A stretch of DNA of 39,392 bases from Nocardioides sp. (GTDB taxonomy: Bacteria > Actinomycetota > Actinomycetes > Propionibacteriales > Nocardioidaceae), in assembly GCF_029937575.1 (NCBI RefSeq), contig NZ_JAPYPS010000032.1, positions 1 to 39,392 of the forward strand. Direction: 5' to 3'. This document shows, piece by piece, positions 17,478 through 26,269 of the stretch. The position numbers were made by a program, and so were the translations under genes. Under the pieces are notes generated by a model, which ran no database searches, was not told the origin of the DNA, and saw only the letters and a program-made list of their open reading frames with translations. Each line of letters opens with the position of its first letter. Position 1 is the first letter of the stretch.

Positions 17478-19037
17478 ATGTCTGTGTCCCGGGTACGCGT
17501 CGACGCCGAGGGCGTGCGGGCCAGGTCCCGCCAGGAAGCCATCCTCGACGTCTCCTTCGACGGCCGTCGCATCTGGTCGTTCTGGTTGCAGCGTGACGGG
17601 CGCCGCCAGGGTCTCGACCAGGTCGTGCCGTGGCCGGAGACGCTCGAGGACTTCCTCGACGGTCGCGCGGAGATCACCGTCGTCGAGCACGGCGACGACC
17701 ACGTCCTCTTCCAGGAGCAGGTGAGCTTCGGGGCCTCGCAGGAGCCCATCGCCATCGTCAACGGTCGGGGGCGTCCGATTGCGCTGGACAAGTACTTCCG
17801 CCGGGTCGAGACGTTCGAGGGTCGCAGCGACGACGCCGTCCAACCGCTGCTGGACTCCATCGACGAGGTCATCGAGGTGGTGGCCGAGTCGGGGATCGAG
17901 GCCTTCCTCACCTACGGCACCTTGCTGGGCGCAGTGCGCGACGGCAAGCTGATCGGGCACGACAGCGATGCCGACCTCGGCTACGTCTCGGCCTACAGCG
18001 ACCCCGCCGACGTCGTCATCGAGAGCTTCGCGCTGCAGCGCGCGCTGCAGCAGCGGGGCTACAAGGTCGTGCGCTACTCCGGGGCGGCCATCAAGGTGGA
18101 CGTCATCGAGCCTGACGGAGCGGTGCGCGGCCTCGACCTGTTCGGAGGCTTCCTGCGCGACGGGCAGCTCCACCTGCTCGGAGAGATCCGCACGCCCTTC
18201 GAGCGGGAGTGGATCTGGCCGCTGACCACCGCCACCCTGGAGGGACGCCAGTTCCCGGTCCCGGCCGACCCCGACCGCCTCCTGGTCGCGACGTACGGCG
18301 AGTCGTGGCGCACGCCCGACCCCGCCTTCCACTTCGAGACGCCGACGAGCACCTCCCGGAGGCTCAACGGGTGGTTCCGCGGGACTCGAGTGGGGCGCTC
18401 GACGTGGGACAGGCTCTACCTGTCGGGCCCGTTCGGGCGTCGCCGCAGGCCGACCGAGCTCGTTCGCTGGATCGTGGGCCGCGAGCCCGACATGGGCGCC
18501 TTCATCGACATCGGGTGCGGCCGCGGGCGGGACGCCTCCTACGTCGCCGAACGTGGCATCCCGACCCTGGCCCTGGAGCAGAGCCGCTTCTACTTCCGTC
18601 ACCAGGCACGCGAGTGGGAGCCGGGCACCGGACCCGACTTCCAGACGTTCAACCTCCTGGAGAACCGTCACGTCGCGGTGGCCGTCGTGAGAGGCGCGCT
18701 GCTGCCGGGGCCCCGCGTGATCCTGGCGCGTCACGTCGCCGACACCACCTCCGCCGCCGGCCGGGCCGCGCTGCTGCGCACGGCGTCGGGGATGCTGCAC
18801 GACGGCCAGGGTCGGCTCTACCTGATGTTCATGTGCAAGCAGGGGGAGGACGGCTACCACGAGGAGAACAACGTCGGTGAGCTGCCGCGGGAGGTCGTGG
18901 AGGCGGAGCTGGCGACGTCCGGTGCCCGCATCGTCTACTGCGAGGAGCGCCCGGCCAGCCCTGCGGACCGGGCGTCGACGTTGTGTCGTATCGTCGCCGA
19001 ATGGCCTGAGCGCAGGTCGAGCCACAGGGAGCGGTGA
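17478..19037 (+). CDS. LicD-like transferase fused to a methyltransferase
   Basis: A 519-residue cytoplasmic protein with three parts. Residues 1-110 form a beta-rich domain I do not recognise. Residues about 130-260 carry the LicD-type signature YGTLLGAVRDGKLIGHDSDAD; LicD proteins transfer phosphocholine or phosphoribitol-like groups onto glycans, and DSDAD supplies the metal-binding Asp residues. Residues about 335-515 look like a class I SAM methyltransferase with motif I DIGCGRGRD. The later methyltransferase motifs are loosely conserved, so activity is less certain than fold. It heads an operon with the coiled-coil protein and sulfotransferase copy 2, which suggests joint action on one glycan. 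Confidence 0.78.
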   Translation: MSVSRVRVDAEGVRARSRQEAILDVSFDGRRIWSFWLQRDGRRQGLDQVVPWPETLEDFLDGRAEITVVEHGDDHVLFQEQVSFGASQEPIAIVNGRGRPIALDKYFRRVETFEGRSDDAVQPLLDSIDEVIEVVAESGIEAFLTYGTLLGAVRDGKLIGHDSDADLGYVSAYSDPADVVIESFALQRALQQRGYKVVRYSGAAIKVDVIEPDGAVRGLDLFGGFLRDGQLHLLGEIRTPFEREWIWPLTTATLEGRQFPVPADPDRLLVATYGESWRTPDPAFHFETPTSTSRRLNGWFRGTRVGRSTWDRLYLSGPFGRRRRPTELVRWIVGREPDMGAFIDIGCGRGRDASYVAERGIPTLALEQSRFYFRHQAREWEPGTGPDFQTFNLLENRHVAVAVVRGALLPGPRVILARHVADTTSAAGRAALLRTASGMLHDGQGRLYLMFMCKQGEDGYHEENNVGELPREVVEAELATSGARIVYCEERPASPADRASTLCRIVAEWPERRSSHRER

Positions 19038-19044
19038 GAGCACG

Positions 19045-19287
19045 TTGATCGAGGACGACGAGGTACCCGGGCGGATCCGCACGGTGAGCGAGAAGCTGCT
19101 CTCGGTCTCCCCGCTGACTCTCAAGCGCCGCGTCGCGGCGCTCGAGGAGGAAGTCCAGGAGTGCCGCCAGACGAGTCTGCGGGTGGCGGAGCTGACCGAC
19201 CTGGTCACCGAGCTCCTGGTGCCTCTGGTGCGCGGCGACTCCGACGAGGCACTCGAGATCCTCGAGCGCTACCACCAGAGTCTCTGA
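19045..19287 (+). CDS. Short coiled-coil protein
   Basis: An 80-residue protein starting at TTG 19045 (GTG 19084 is the alternative, giving 67 residues). GGTGAGAG just upstream could serve as ribosome site. A heptad-rich helix (LKRRVAALEEEVQECRQTSLRVAELTDLV) leads into VTELLVPLVRGDSDEALEILERYHQSL. It resembles the small actinobacterial coiled-coil proteins found in glycan loci, possibly DUF6752, though I cannot confirm that. Its place between the LicD-like gene (7 bp) and sulfotransferase copy 2 (4 bp) suggests a scaffold or oligomerising partner. Confidence 0.7.
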   Translation: MIEDDEVPGRIRTVSEKLLSVSPLTLKRRVAALEEEVQECRQTSLRVAELTDLVTELLVPLVRGDSDEALEILERYHQSL

Positions 19288-19291
19288 CCGG

Positions 19292-20404
19292 ATGTCCGGA
19301 CGCATCTTCATCCACGTCGGGCTGCAGAAGACCGGCACGTCCTACCTGCAGGGCATCATCTTCCAGTCCGTCGCCCAGCTCGCCGAGCAGGGAGTCGCGG
19401 TGGTCCCGGCCACCAAACGACGGATGTTCTGGCTGATGCTCGACGTCCGAGGGCGGATCCGGCCCGCCTTCGACCCCCCGGAGGTCGCTGAGTCGGTCGA
19501 CCACTTCGCCGCGGCCCTGGCCGGCACCGACGCCCCGACGGCCCTGGTCAGTGAGGAGTCACTCGCTCCGGCCACCGACGAGCAGATCGCGCGGTTGCTC
19601 GGTGCCTGCGGTGAGCGGGAGGTGCACGTGGTGGTGACGCTGCGCGACCTCGCCCGGCAGATCCCCTCTGCCTGGCAGGAGTCGCTCAAGGCCGGTGCCA
19701 GCTATCGCTTCGACGACTACCTCGACAAGCTGCGGCGCCACGAGGACAAGCCCGGCCACCACCTCTGGCGCCAGAAGGACGTGCCACGGCTGCTCAGCAC
19801 GTGGAGCCGTCACGTGCCGATCGAGCGGATCCACGTGGTCACGGTCCCGCCGGAGGGGAGCGACCCCACCCTCCTGCTCGAACGGTTCTGCGAGGTGATC
19901 GGCGTCGAGCCCGCCCCGCTCGACCGCGACGTCGTACGCAAGAACGAAGGCCTCAAGCACGTCGGTGCCGAGGTGCTGCGCCGGGTCAACGAGGAGCTGG
20001 CGCCGACCCATCGCAAGCGCGACGTGTACGGCGACGTGGGCAAGCGCTACCTGTCGACCCAGATCCTGGCCAGGCAGGACGGCGACCGGATCCGGATCCC
20101 CGAGCGACGCCGGGAGTGGACCCAGCGGGTCTCGCAGTCCCACATCGACTACGTCCGGGCTCAGGGCTTCCGGGTGGTCGGTGACCTGGCTGACCTGCAG
20201 CCGGGGGAGGAGAGCTTCGCGGCCGCCTCGACCGAGCCGTCGGAGGCCGAGGTGAGCGCTGTGGCCACCAAGGCCCTGGCCGTCGTCGTCGGGGACGAGA
20301 TGGACCGCCGCCGCGCGTTGCGCAGCGCACCCGGCACCGCGCCAGGAACGTCGACGACGGCCCCGCGTCTCCGGGACAGGATCGTGTCCCGGATCCGCCG
20401 CTAG
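19292..20404 (+). CDS. Sulfotransferase-like protein, copy 2
   Basis: A 370-residue member of the same P-loop family. GLQKTGTSYLQ is at residues 10-20, SEESL with the conserved Glu near 90, and TLRDLARQIPSAWQES near 115-130. The segment WSRHVPIERIHVVTVPPEG corresponds to an equivalent stretch in copy 3, and RRVNEELAP is the shared C-terminal element. It keeps the full KTGTS loop, so it is a good candidate for an active enzyme. It begins 4 bp after the coiled-coil gene and is last in that operon. Its TAG stop overlaps the TAG stop of copy 3 on the other strand within one CTAG. Confidence 0.78.
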   Translation: MSGRIFIHVGLQKTGTSYLQGIIFQSVAQLAEQGVAVVPATKRRMFWLMLDVRGRIRPAFDPPEVAESVDHFAAALAGTDAPTALVSEESLAPATDEQIARLLGACGEREVHVVVTLRDLARQIPSAWQESLKAGASYRFDDYLDKLRRHEDKPGHHLWRQKDVPRLLSTWSRHVPIERIHVVTVPPEGSDPTLLLERFCEVIGVEPAPLDRDVVRKNEGLKHVGAEVLRRVNEELAPTHRKRDVYGDVGKRYLSTQILARQDGDRIRIPERRREWTQRVSQSHIDYVRAQGFRVVGDLADLQPGEESFAAASTEPSEAEVSAVATKALAVVVGDEMDRRRALRSAPGTAPGTSTTAPRLRDRIVSRIRR

Positions 20405-21519
20405 CCGCGCAAGCGCCGCAGGGCGGCTCGGGCACGGGCCCCGACGGTGCTGGCAGATCGGGTGATCTTGCGGGTGCGGCGCAGGTCCTGGCGCAGCTTG
20501 CGGATGAGCGCGAGGTCGGCGTTGCGCTGCACCAGCATGTCGGCCATCGCCTCCAAGGCGGCCTCGAGCAGGAGCCCGTCGTCGGCGGCGAGCTCGGGGG
20601 TGGGTCGTTGCGACCACGCCGGCAGCAGGTCGGAGAGGTCTCCGACGACGTCGTAGCCGGCCGCTGCGATGCGGTCGACCTGGTCGCGCGAGATCTCGTC
20701 GCACCAGTCCCGGTGGGAGTCCGGCAGGACGAGGCGCTGCCCGGTCTGGGTGGCCAGCACCTGCTCGGCGAACCAGAACTTCACGGTCTTGGCGTACGCC
20801 GCGCGGTTGGCGCGCAGTCGCTTGCCGAGCGTCTCGTTGATCCGGCGCAGCAGCTCGGCCTGCTCGTAGCCGATCGAGGCGTTGTCGCGCTCCACGTCGG
20901 CGTCCAGCTCTGCCGCGTCCACGTCGAGGACCGAGCAGAAGCGCCGCAGCAGCTCGTCGGGTCCCGCTCCGCTGGGCGGCACCGTCACGACGTGCACCCG
21001 CGACGGCGGCAGGGAGCCACCCCACCGGCCGGCGATGGCGGCGAAGTCCTGGCCCCGCCAGAAGCGGTGGTCGGGGTTCGAGCGCACCCAGTCCAGGAAC
21101 GTCGCGTAGCTGCCGGTGTGGCGGGTCTTGACGAACTGCTGCCACTCCGAGGGCAGCTGACGGTCCAGGGACCGGGTGGTCACGACGACGTGGACCTCGA
21201 AGTCGGCCAGGCGAGCCAGGAACGCGTCGATCTTGCGCTGCGGCACCACCGAGAGCAGCTCGTGGGTGATCAGGACGTCGCCTTCGCTGCGGGCCAGGGC
21301 GGCGTCGAGCCGGTCGAGGACGCCGGCGGCTCGGGGAGGGTCGACCTGCGGGTTGAACCGCCCACGCAGCTGGAGGGTGAGGAAGAAGTGGTCGGGACGA
21401 CGTAGCGGCAGGGTGATGCCCTGGGCGGCGAGGGCGGTCTGCGACTGCCACAGGACACTCTGCAGGTACGACGTGCCCGTCTTGGGGCTTCCGACGTGCA
21501 GGAAGCAACGACGCGTCAT
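20401..21519 (-). CDS. Sulfotransferase-like protein, copy 3
   Basis: A 372-residue member of the family on the opposite strand. GSPKTGTSYLQ is at residues 10-20, THELL with the conserved Glu near 88, TTRSLDRQLPSEWQQF near 115-130, and RRINETLG in the C-terminal half. It is closest to copy 2 by eye: the two share FxLxLxxRGRxxPxxDPP after the P-loop and HVVTVPP in the middle. This suggests they arose by duplication followed by inversion. The tail is basic and helical. It diverges from the acyl-CoA dehydrogenase gene. Confidence 0.78.
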   Translation of the reverse strand: MTRRCFLHVGSPKTGTSYLQSVLWQSQTALAAQGITLPLRRPDHFFLTLQLRGRFNPQVDPPRAAGVLDRLDAALARSEGDVLITHELLSVVPQRKIDAFLARLADFEVHVVVTTRSLDRQLPSEWQQFVKTRHTGSYATFLDWVRSNPDHRFWRGQDFAAIAGRWGGSLPPSRVHVVTVPPSGAGPDELLRRFCSVLDVDAAELDADVERDNASIGYEQAELLRRINETLGKRLRANRAAYAKTVKFWFAEQVLATQTGQRLVLPDSHRDWCDEISRDQVDRIAAAGYDVVGDLSDLLPAWSQRPTPELAADDGLLLEAALEAMADMLVQRNADLALIRKLRQDLRRTRKITRSASTVGARARAALRRLRG

Positions 21520-21616
21520 GGCCGCAGTGTCTCAGACCCGAGCGTCGACGGGCAGCGGTGGGGCGGCGGTGTGATCGAGAGGGGCAGGACCGGTCCCTGG
21601 GCGTACCAAAGGGTGT

Positions 21617-21654
21617 TTACTACTCGGCGGTAACCTCGGACGGTAGGCATAGTT
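21617..21654 (+). promoter_or_regulatory. Acyl-CoA dehydrogenase promoter and possible operator
   Basis: A 17-bp element with TTAC/GTAA ends (21617-21633; core ACTCGGCG) precedes CATAGT at 21649-21654, a likely -10 box. Elements with TTAC...GTAA ends are common before actinobacterial fatty-acid genes and are bound by TetR-type repressors. The gene has AGAGGAG at 21703-21709, 7 nt before ATG, so it is translated conventionally. Confidence 0.5.
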
Positions 21655-21716
21655 AGCCGACGCGCGAGCACCGTGCCGCAAAAGTCACGCCCGCCCATGA
21701 CCAGAGGAGCTCGAAG

Positions 21717-22928
21717 ATGACCCGACTGTGCGAGACCGAGGGACTGACCGAGGATCAGCAGCAGATCCTCAAGGCGGTGCGCACCTTCACGGAGGAGAAG
21801 ATCCTCCCGGTGGCCACCGAGCTCGAGCATGCCGACGAGTACCCGCAGGAGATCGTCGACGGCCTCAAGGAGCTCGGCGTCTTCGGGTTGATGATCCCCG
21901 AGGAGTACGACGGCCTGGGCGAGTCGCTGCTGACCTACGCGCTGTGCGTGGAGGAGATCGCGCGCGGGTGGATGAGCGTCTCGGGCGTGATCAACACCCA
22001 CTTCATCGTGGCGTACATGATCATGCAGCACGGCACCGAGGAGCAGAAGAAGAAGTACCTGCCGAAGATGGCGACCGGTGAGATCCGGGGCTCGTTCTCG
22101 ATGTCGGAGCCGGGCCTGGGCTCGGATGTGTCGGCGATCAAGACCAAGGCGGTCAAGGTCTCTGAGGGGGAGGGGGCCGGTGGCTACACCATCGACGGTC
22201 AGAAGATGTGGCTGACCAACGGTGGCTCGTCCAACCTGATCGCGGTGCTGGTCAAGACCGACGAGGGCGCCGAGAGCGTCTACAAGAACATGACGACCTT
22301 CCTGGTGGAGAAGGAGTCCGGCTTCGGCGAGACCGCGCCGGGGCTGACGATCCCGGGCAAGATCGACAAGATGGGCTACAAGGGCGTCGACACCACCGAG
22401 GCGATCTTCGAGGGCCACCAGATCGCCGCCGAGCAGATCCTGGGCGGTGAGGCCGGCAAGGGCTTCTACCAGATGATGGACGGCGTCGAGGTCGGCCGCG
22501 TCAACGTCGCCGCGCGCGCCTGCGGGATCGCCAACCGTGCCTTCGAGCTCGGCATCGCCTACTCCCAGCAGCGTGAGACGTTCGGCAAGCCGATCTCCGA
22601 GCACCAGGCGATCCTGTTCCGTCTGGCCGAGATGGCGACCAAGGTCGAGGCCGCGCACGCCATGATGGTCAAGGCCGCGCGGCTCAAGGACAAGGGCCAG
22701 CGCAACGACGTCGAGGCCGGGATGGCCAAGTACCTGGCCGCCGAGTACTGCAACGAGGTCGTCGAGGCGTCGTTCCGGATCCACGGCGGCTACGGGTACT
22801 CCAAGGAGTACGAGATCGAGCGCCTCTACCGCGAGGCCGCTTTCATGCTCATCGGTGAGGGCACCGCCGACATCCAGAAGATGATCATCGGCCGCTCGAT
22901 GCTCAAGGAGTACGCCCTCAAGGGCTGA
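21717..22928 (+). CDS. Acyl-CoA dehydrogenase
   Basis: A 403-residue FAD enzyme that introduces an alpha-beta double bond into an acyl-CoA. Recognisable parts are FGLMIPEEYDGLGES, the flavin motif SMSEPGLGSDVSAI, KMWLTNGG, RETFGKPISEHQAI, and the C-terminal GEGTADIQ that carries the catalytic Glu. It closely resembles, from memory, the dehydrogenase encoded in the crotonyl-CoA reductase cluster of Streptomyces, where it would act on methylsuccinyl-CoA; this is recollection, not a search result. The MaoC-type protein at 28805 resembles a member of the same cluster. A start at 21717 is set by AGAGGAG. No electron-transfer flavoprotein gene is nearby. Confidence 0.92.
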   Translation: MTRLCETEGLTEDQQQILKAVRTFTEEKILPVATELEHADEYPQEIVDGLKELGVFGLMIPEEYDGLGESLLTYALCVEEIARGWMSVSGVINTHFIVAYMIMQHGTEEQKKKYLPKMATGEIRGSFSMSEPGLGSDVSAIKTKAVKVSEGEGAGGYTIDGQKMWLTNGGSSNLIAVLVKTDEGAESVYKNMTTFLVEKESGFGETAPGLTIPGKIDKMGYKGVDTTEAIFEGHQIAAEQILGGEAGKGFYQMMDGVEVGRVNVAARACGIANRAFELGIAYSQQRETFGKPISEHQAILFRLAEMATKVEAAHAMMVKAARLKDKGQRNDVEAGMAKYLAAEYCNEVVEASFRIHGGYGYSKEYEIERLYREAAFMLIGEGTADIQKMIIGRSMLKEYALKG

Positions 22929-22944
22929 CGTCCGCCGCACGCCC

Positions 22945-22964
22945 ACCGAGTCCGGTCGCTCGGT
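22945..22964. terminator. Possible terminator stem
   Basis: ACCGAG/CTCGGT arms around an 8-nt loop lie 17 bp after the acyl-CoA dehydrogenase stop. There is no T-run. Confidence 0.35.
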
Positions 22965-23029
22965 ACCCGATCCTGTGCGTTCCGTGTGCGACCATCGATG
23001 CGGTCCGAATGAAGGAGGGGCTGCGCGCG

Positions 23030-23047
23030 ATGAGTCGCGATGAGTGA
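23030..23047 (+). other. Five-codon leader ORF overlapping the acyltransferase start
   Basis: GAAGGAGGGG (23011-23020) is an excellent ribosome site placed 9 nt before ATG 23030, which opens MSRDE and stops at TGA 23045-23047. The long acyltransferase frame starts at ATG 23040, 19 nt from the ribosome site and inside this mini-ORF. Ribosomes ending the mini-ORF would sit on the real start. Confidence 0.5.
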
Positions 23048-25190
23048 GGTGTCCCGAGGGTCGTTGGGGACCCGGCCAGGGGCCGGGTTCCGTGGTGACG
23101 TCCAGGGGCTGCGGGCGGTCGCCGTACTCCTGGTGATCGCCGCCCACGCCAGGTTCGCCGGCTTCGAGGGGGGCTTCGTCGGGGTCGACGTCTTCTTCGT
23201 GATCTCCGGATTCCTGATCACCGGGCTGCTGGTGCGCGAGGCCGGCACGACCGGCCGGATCTCGCTGCTGGACTTCTACGCGCGCCGGGCGCGAAGGATT
23301 ATCCCCGCGGCCACTGTCGTGCTGGTCGCGACCGTGGCGGCGTCGGCGATCTTCCTGCCGGTGCTGCGGACCACCGAGATCTTCACCGACGCCATCTGGG
23401 CGGCGTTCTTCGCGGCCAACGTGCGTTTCGCGGTCGTCGAGACCGACTACTTCGCCACCGACCAGCCGGTCTCGCCGCTGCAGCACTACTGGTCGCTGGC
23501 CGTCGAGGAGCAGTTCTACGTCGTCTGGCCGCTCCTTCTCCTCGTCCTGGCCCTGGTCGTCCGACGACGGGTCGCCCGGGGGTCGGCCGCCTCGCTGCGT
23601 CCCCTGGCCCTGGGCACGTTGGGACTGCTCACCCTCGCCTCCTTCGCGTGGTCGATCTGGGCGACGTACGACTCCCCGGCGACGGCCTACTTCTCCACCT
23701 TCACCCGCGGCTGGGAGCTAGGGCTCGGCGCCGTGCTCGCGGTCGCCTTCTCCGTCCCCGTACGTCGCACGCTGCCACGCTGGCTCCTGGAGTCGGCCGC
23801 GGTCCTGGGGGTGCTGGGCATCGCCTCGGGCGTCCTGCTGCTCAGCCCGCGGACCGCGTTCCCCGGTCACGCCGCGCTGCTGCCCGTGGTCGGAGCCGCC
23901 CTGGTGCTGGGCGTGGGCGCCCTGCCCGGTGGCGAGCGCACCGGCGTGGCCCGCCTGCTCTCGTTGCCCCCGGCCCGGATCGTCGGCGACTGGTCGTTCT
24001 CCCTGTACCTCTGGCACTTCCCGGTCCTGCGGATCGCCGGCGCCCACTGGGGCGAGCGGACCCTGTCGCCCCTGCACCTGGTTGCGGCGCTGGTGGCGAT
24101 CGTGGGGCTCAGCGCGCTCACCTTCCACCTCGTCGAGCAGCCCTTCCGGCGCGGACGCTGGTGGCGGCTGCCGCGGGTGGCCGTGGCGCTCTACCCGGCC
24201 AGCGTCGGGGTCCTCCTGCTGGCGCTGGTCGCCGGCAACGGCTGGGTGGACCGTCGTCTCGGGATCAACGACGACAATCCCGCCATCACCTCGGCCGACT
24301 ACGAGGGCGGGCCCGAGCAGCTCAGCGACGACCCGGTGCGTGCCCTGGTGCAGGCGTCCGTGCTGGCCGCCCTCGACGGACGACCGGTGCCGGGCAGGCT
24401 GGTACCCCCGCTGCTCGGCATCCGGCAGGACACCGCACCCCTGGGCGCGTGCGACTACCGCACCGGCACTCAGGAGCTGTGCCCGGTGGGCGACACCGAT
24501 GCCGAGCGTTCGCTGGTGGTCATCGGCGACTCCCACGCGCGGGCCTGGACCCCGGCCACCAACCTGATGGGGGAGCGGTACGGCTACACGGCCTACAACT
24601 TCGTCTACAGCGGGTGCCCGGCCAGCCAGGCCGAGCGCCTCGACCCGGAGACCAAGCGCGAGTGGCCGGAGTGCAACGACTTCAAGGAGTGGACGCTCGC
24701 CACGGTCGCCGAGCTCCAGCCGGACCTCGTGCTGGTCTCCTCGGCGGCCCTGCCGAAGGTCGTCGGCCTCGACGGGACCAGCGCGATCGGCTTCACCAAG
24801 CCCAAGGAGTTCCGCGCCGTGCAGCTCGACGGCATGCGTCGCGAGCTGGAGTTGCTGCAGGGCCTCGGGCCGGACGTCGCGCTGCTCGCCAACACCCCCA
24901 AGCTGCCACGTGAGCCGGGAGTCTGTCTGTCCAGCGGCGTGGCCGACCTGGGCGGCTGCCTCTTCGAGGCGGGGCCGGAGGCCCGCCGCTATCAGCGGGG
25001 CTTCGCCGACGTGGCTCGCGAGATCGGGGTCACCGTGGTCGATGCCGAGAAGTGGTTCTGCTACCAGCAGCAGTGCCCCTCGGTCGTCGGCAACTACGTC
25101 ACGATGCGCGACAGCCAACACATGACGACCGAGTACGCCCGCACGCTCGCGGAACCACTGGCCGAGGAGCTGGGGCTGGGGGACCCGTGA
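23040..25190 (+). CDS. OafA-type O-acyltransferase with SGNH domain
   Basis: A 716-residue membrane protein. Residues about 15-400 form the acyltransferase-3 domain with about ten helices; the opening FRGDVQGLRAVAVLLVIAAHA, GGFVGVDVFFVISGFLITGL and FYARRARRIIPAA are typical. Residues about 470-716 are an extracytoplasmic SGNH domain with VVIGDSHARAW (Ser nucleophile) and DSQHMTTEYA (Asp and His). Such proteins move acetyl or similar groups across the membrane onto surface glycans or peptidoglycan. Cysteines in the C-terminal domain probably form disulfides outside. The gene overlaps the DUF2332 gene by 4 bp (GTGA). It fits a role in decorating the same envelope polymer as the neighbouring transferases. 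Confidence 0.9.
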   Translation: MSEVSRGSLGTRPGAGFRGDVQGLRAVAVLLVIAAHARFAGFEGGFVGVDVFFVISGFLITGLLVREAGTTGRISLLDFYARRARRIIPAATVVLVATVAASAIFLPVLRTTEIFTDAIWAAFFAANVRFAVVETDYFATDQPVSPLQHYWSLAVEEQFYVVWPLLLLVLALVVRRRVARGSAASLRPLALGTLGLLTLASFAWSIWATYDSPATAYFSTFTRGWELGLGAVLAVAFSVPVRRTLPRWLLESAAVLGVLGIASGVLLLSPRTAFPGHAALLPVVGAALVLGVGALPGGERTGVARLLSLPPARIVGDWSFSLYLWHFPVLRIAGAHWGERTLSPLHLVAALVAIVGLSALTFHLVEQPFRRGRWWRLPRVAVALYPASVGVLLLALVAGNGWVDRRLGINDDNPAITSADYEGGPEQLSDDPVRALVQASVLAALDGRPVPGRLVPPLLGIRQDTAPLGACDYRTGTQELCPVGDTDAERSLVVIGDSHARAWTPATNLMGERYGYTAYNFVYSGCPASQAERLDPETKREWPECNDFKEWTLATVAELQPDLVLVSSAALPKVVGLDGTSAIGFTKPKEFRAVQLDGMRRELELLQGLGPDVALLANTPKLPREPGVCLSSGVADLGGCLFEAGPEARRYQRGFADVAREIGVTVVDAEKWFCYQQQCPSVVGNYVTMRDSQHMTTEYARTLAEPLAEELGLGDP

Positions 25191-26269
25191 GCATGGGTCT
25201 GGCCGACAGCTTCCGGGAGCAGGCGCGCGCCTGCGGCTCCCTGGGATCCCCCATGTATGCCGACCTGCTCACGCGGCTGGCCGACGACCTCGACAGGGGC
25301 GGGCCGACGCGCGACGTGCTGGCCGGCTACGAGGCCATCTCCGGGCCCTCGGGCCTCGCCCTGCGGCTCGCTGGTTCGTTGCACCGGTTGGTCCTCGAGC
25401 GGCGCGCTGGGGAGTTGGCGGCGTACTACCCGAGCGTCGGGGGCACCTGGGAGACCGACGGTGGCTGGGCTGCCTTCAAGGAGCTCTTGGCGACCGAGCG
25501 CGAGGCTGTGCGCGAGTGGCTGGACCGTCCCCCGCAGACCAACGAGGTCGGGCGATCCGGAGCGCTGATGGTCGGGCTGCTCGCCCTGACCGAGGTCATG
25601 GGCGACCTGCCGATCCGGCTGGTGGAGCTCGGATCGTCAGGTGGGCTGAACCTCCTGGCCGACACGTACCGCTACCTGCACGATGACGGACGCAGCGCCG
25701 GGCCGCACGACTCGCCGGTCACCCTCGACGGCGCCTGGGTCGGCGAGGTGCCCGTCGACGCGCCCTGGCCGCGGGTGGTCGAACGCGTCGGCAGCGACGT
25801 GATGCCCGTCGACGTCACCACGACCGAGGGACGCCTTGCCCTGACGGCCTACGTCTGGCCCGACCAGAGGGAGCGGCACGAACGGCTGCGCGGCGCCCTG
25901 GCGCTGGCTGGTCGGACCCCCGTGGAGGTACGTCGTGCCGGCGCGGGCGAGATGGTCGACGGCTTGCGGCTCTCGAGCGGCTGCCTCACGGTGCTGTGGC
26001 ACTCGGTGATGTGGCAGTACCTCGACCGATCCGAGCAGCGGCACGTGCGCCAGGGGATCGACCGGCTGGCAGCCGCGGCGAGCCAGGAGGCCCCCTTCGC
26101 GCACGTGTTCCTCGAGCCGACCCGGCGCACGCCGGAGAGCGACCACGAGTTCCTGGTGGTGCTGGAGTCCTGGCCCGCAGGCACCCGTCAGATCCTGGCC
26201 ACCTCGCGCGGCCACGGCATCCCGACGACGTGGGAAGGCCCCAGCCGGTCGACCGGCTCCGATGGGTAG
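25187..26269 (+). CDS. DUF2332 family protein
   Basis: A 360-residue soluble protein of DUF2332, function unknown. The N-terminus (FREQARACGSLGSPMYADLLTRLADDL) and the central LVELGSSGGLNLLADTYRY are the hallmarks. The Gly-rich ELGSSGGLN segment resembles nucleotide- or SAM-binding loops, but I would not assign chemistry. A stretch with SGCLTVLWHSVMWQYL and HVFLEPTRR follows. The start is GTG 25187, overlapping the acyltransferase stop as GTGA; ATG 25193 two codons on is equally possible. The longer open frame from 25052 is inside the acyltransferase and is not used. Confidence 0.82.
   Translation: MSMGLADSFREQARACGSLGSPMYADLLTRLADDLDRGGPTRDVLAGYEAISGPSGLALRLAGSLHRLVLERRAGELAAYYPSVGGTWETDGGWAAFKELLATEREAVREWLDRPPQTNEVGRSGALMVGLLALTEVMGDLPIRLVELGSSGGLNLLADTYRYLHDDGRSAGPHDSPVTLDGAWVGEVPVDAPWPRVVERVGSDVMPVDVTTTEGRLALTAYVWPDQRERHERLRGALALAGRTPVEVRRAGAGEMVDGLRLSSGCLTVLWHSVMWQYLDRSEQRHVRQGIDRLAAAASQEAPFAHVFLEPTRRTPESDHEFLVVLESWPAGTRQILATSRGHGIPTTWEGPSRSTGSDG

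Noticed and set aside
16059..19208. 1049-residue minus-strand frame opposite the EEP and LicD-like genes
   Set aside because: Both plus-strand genes have full catalytic motifs; the minus frame has none.
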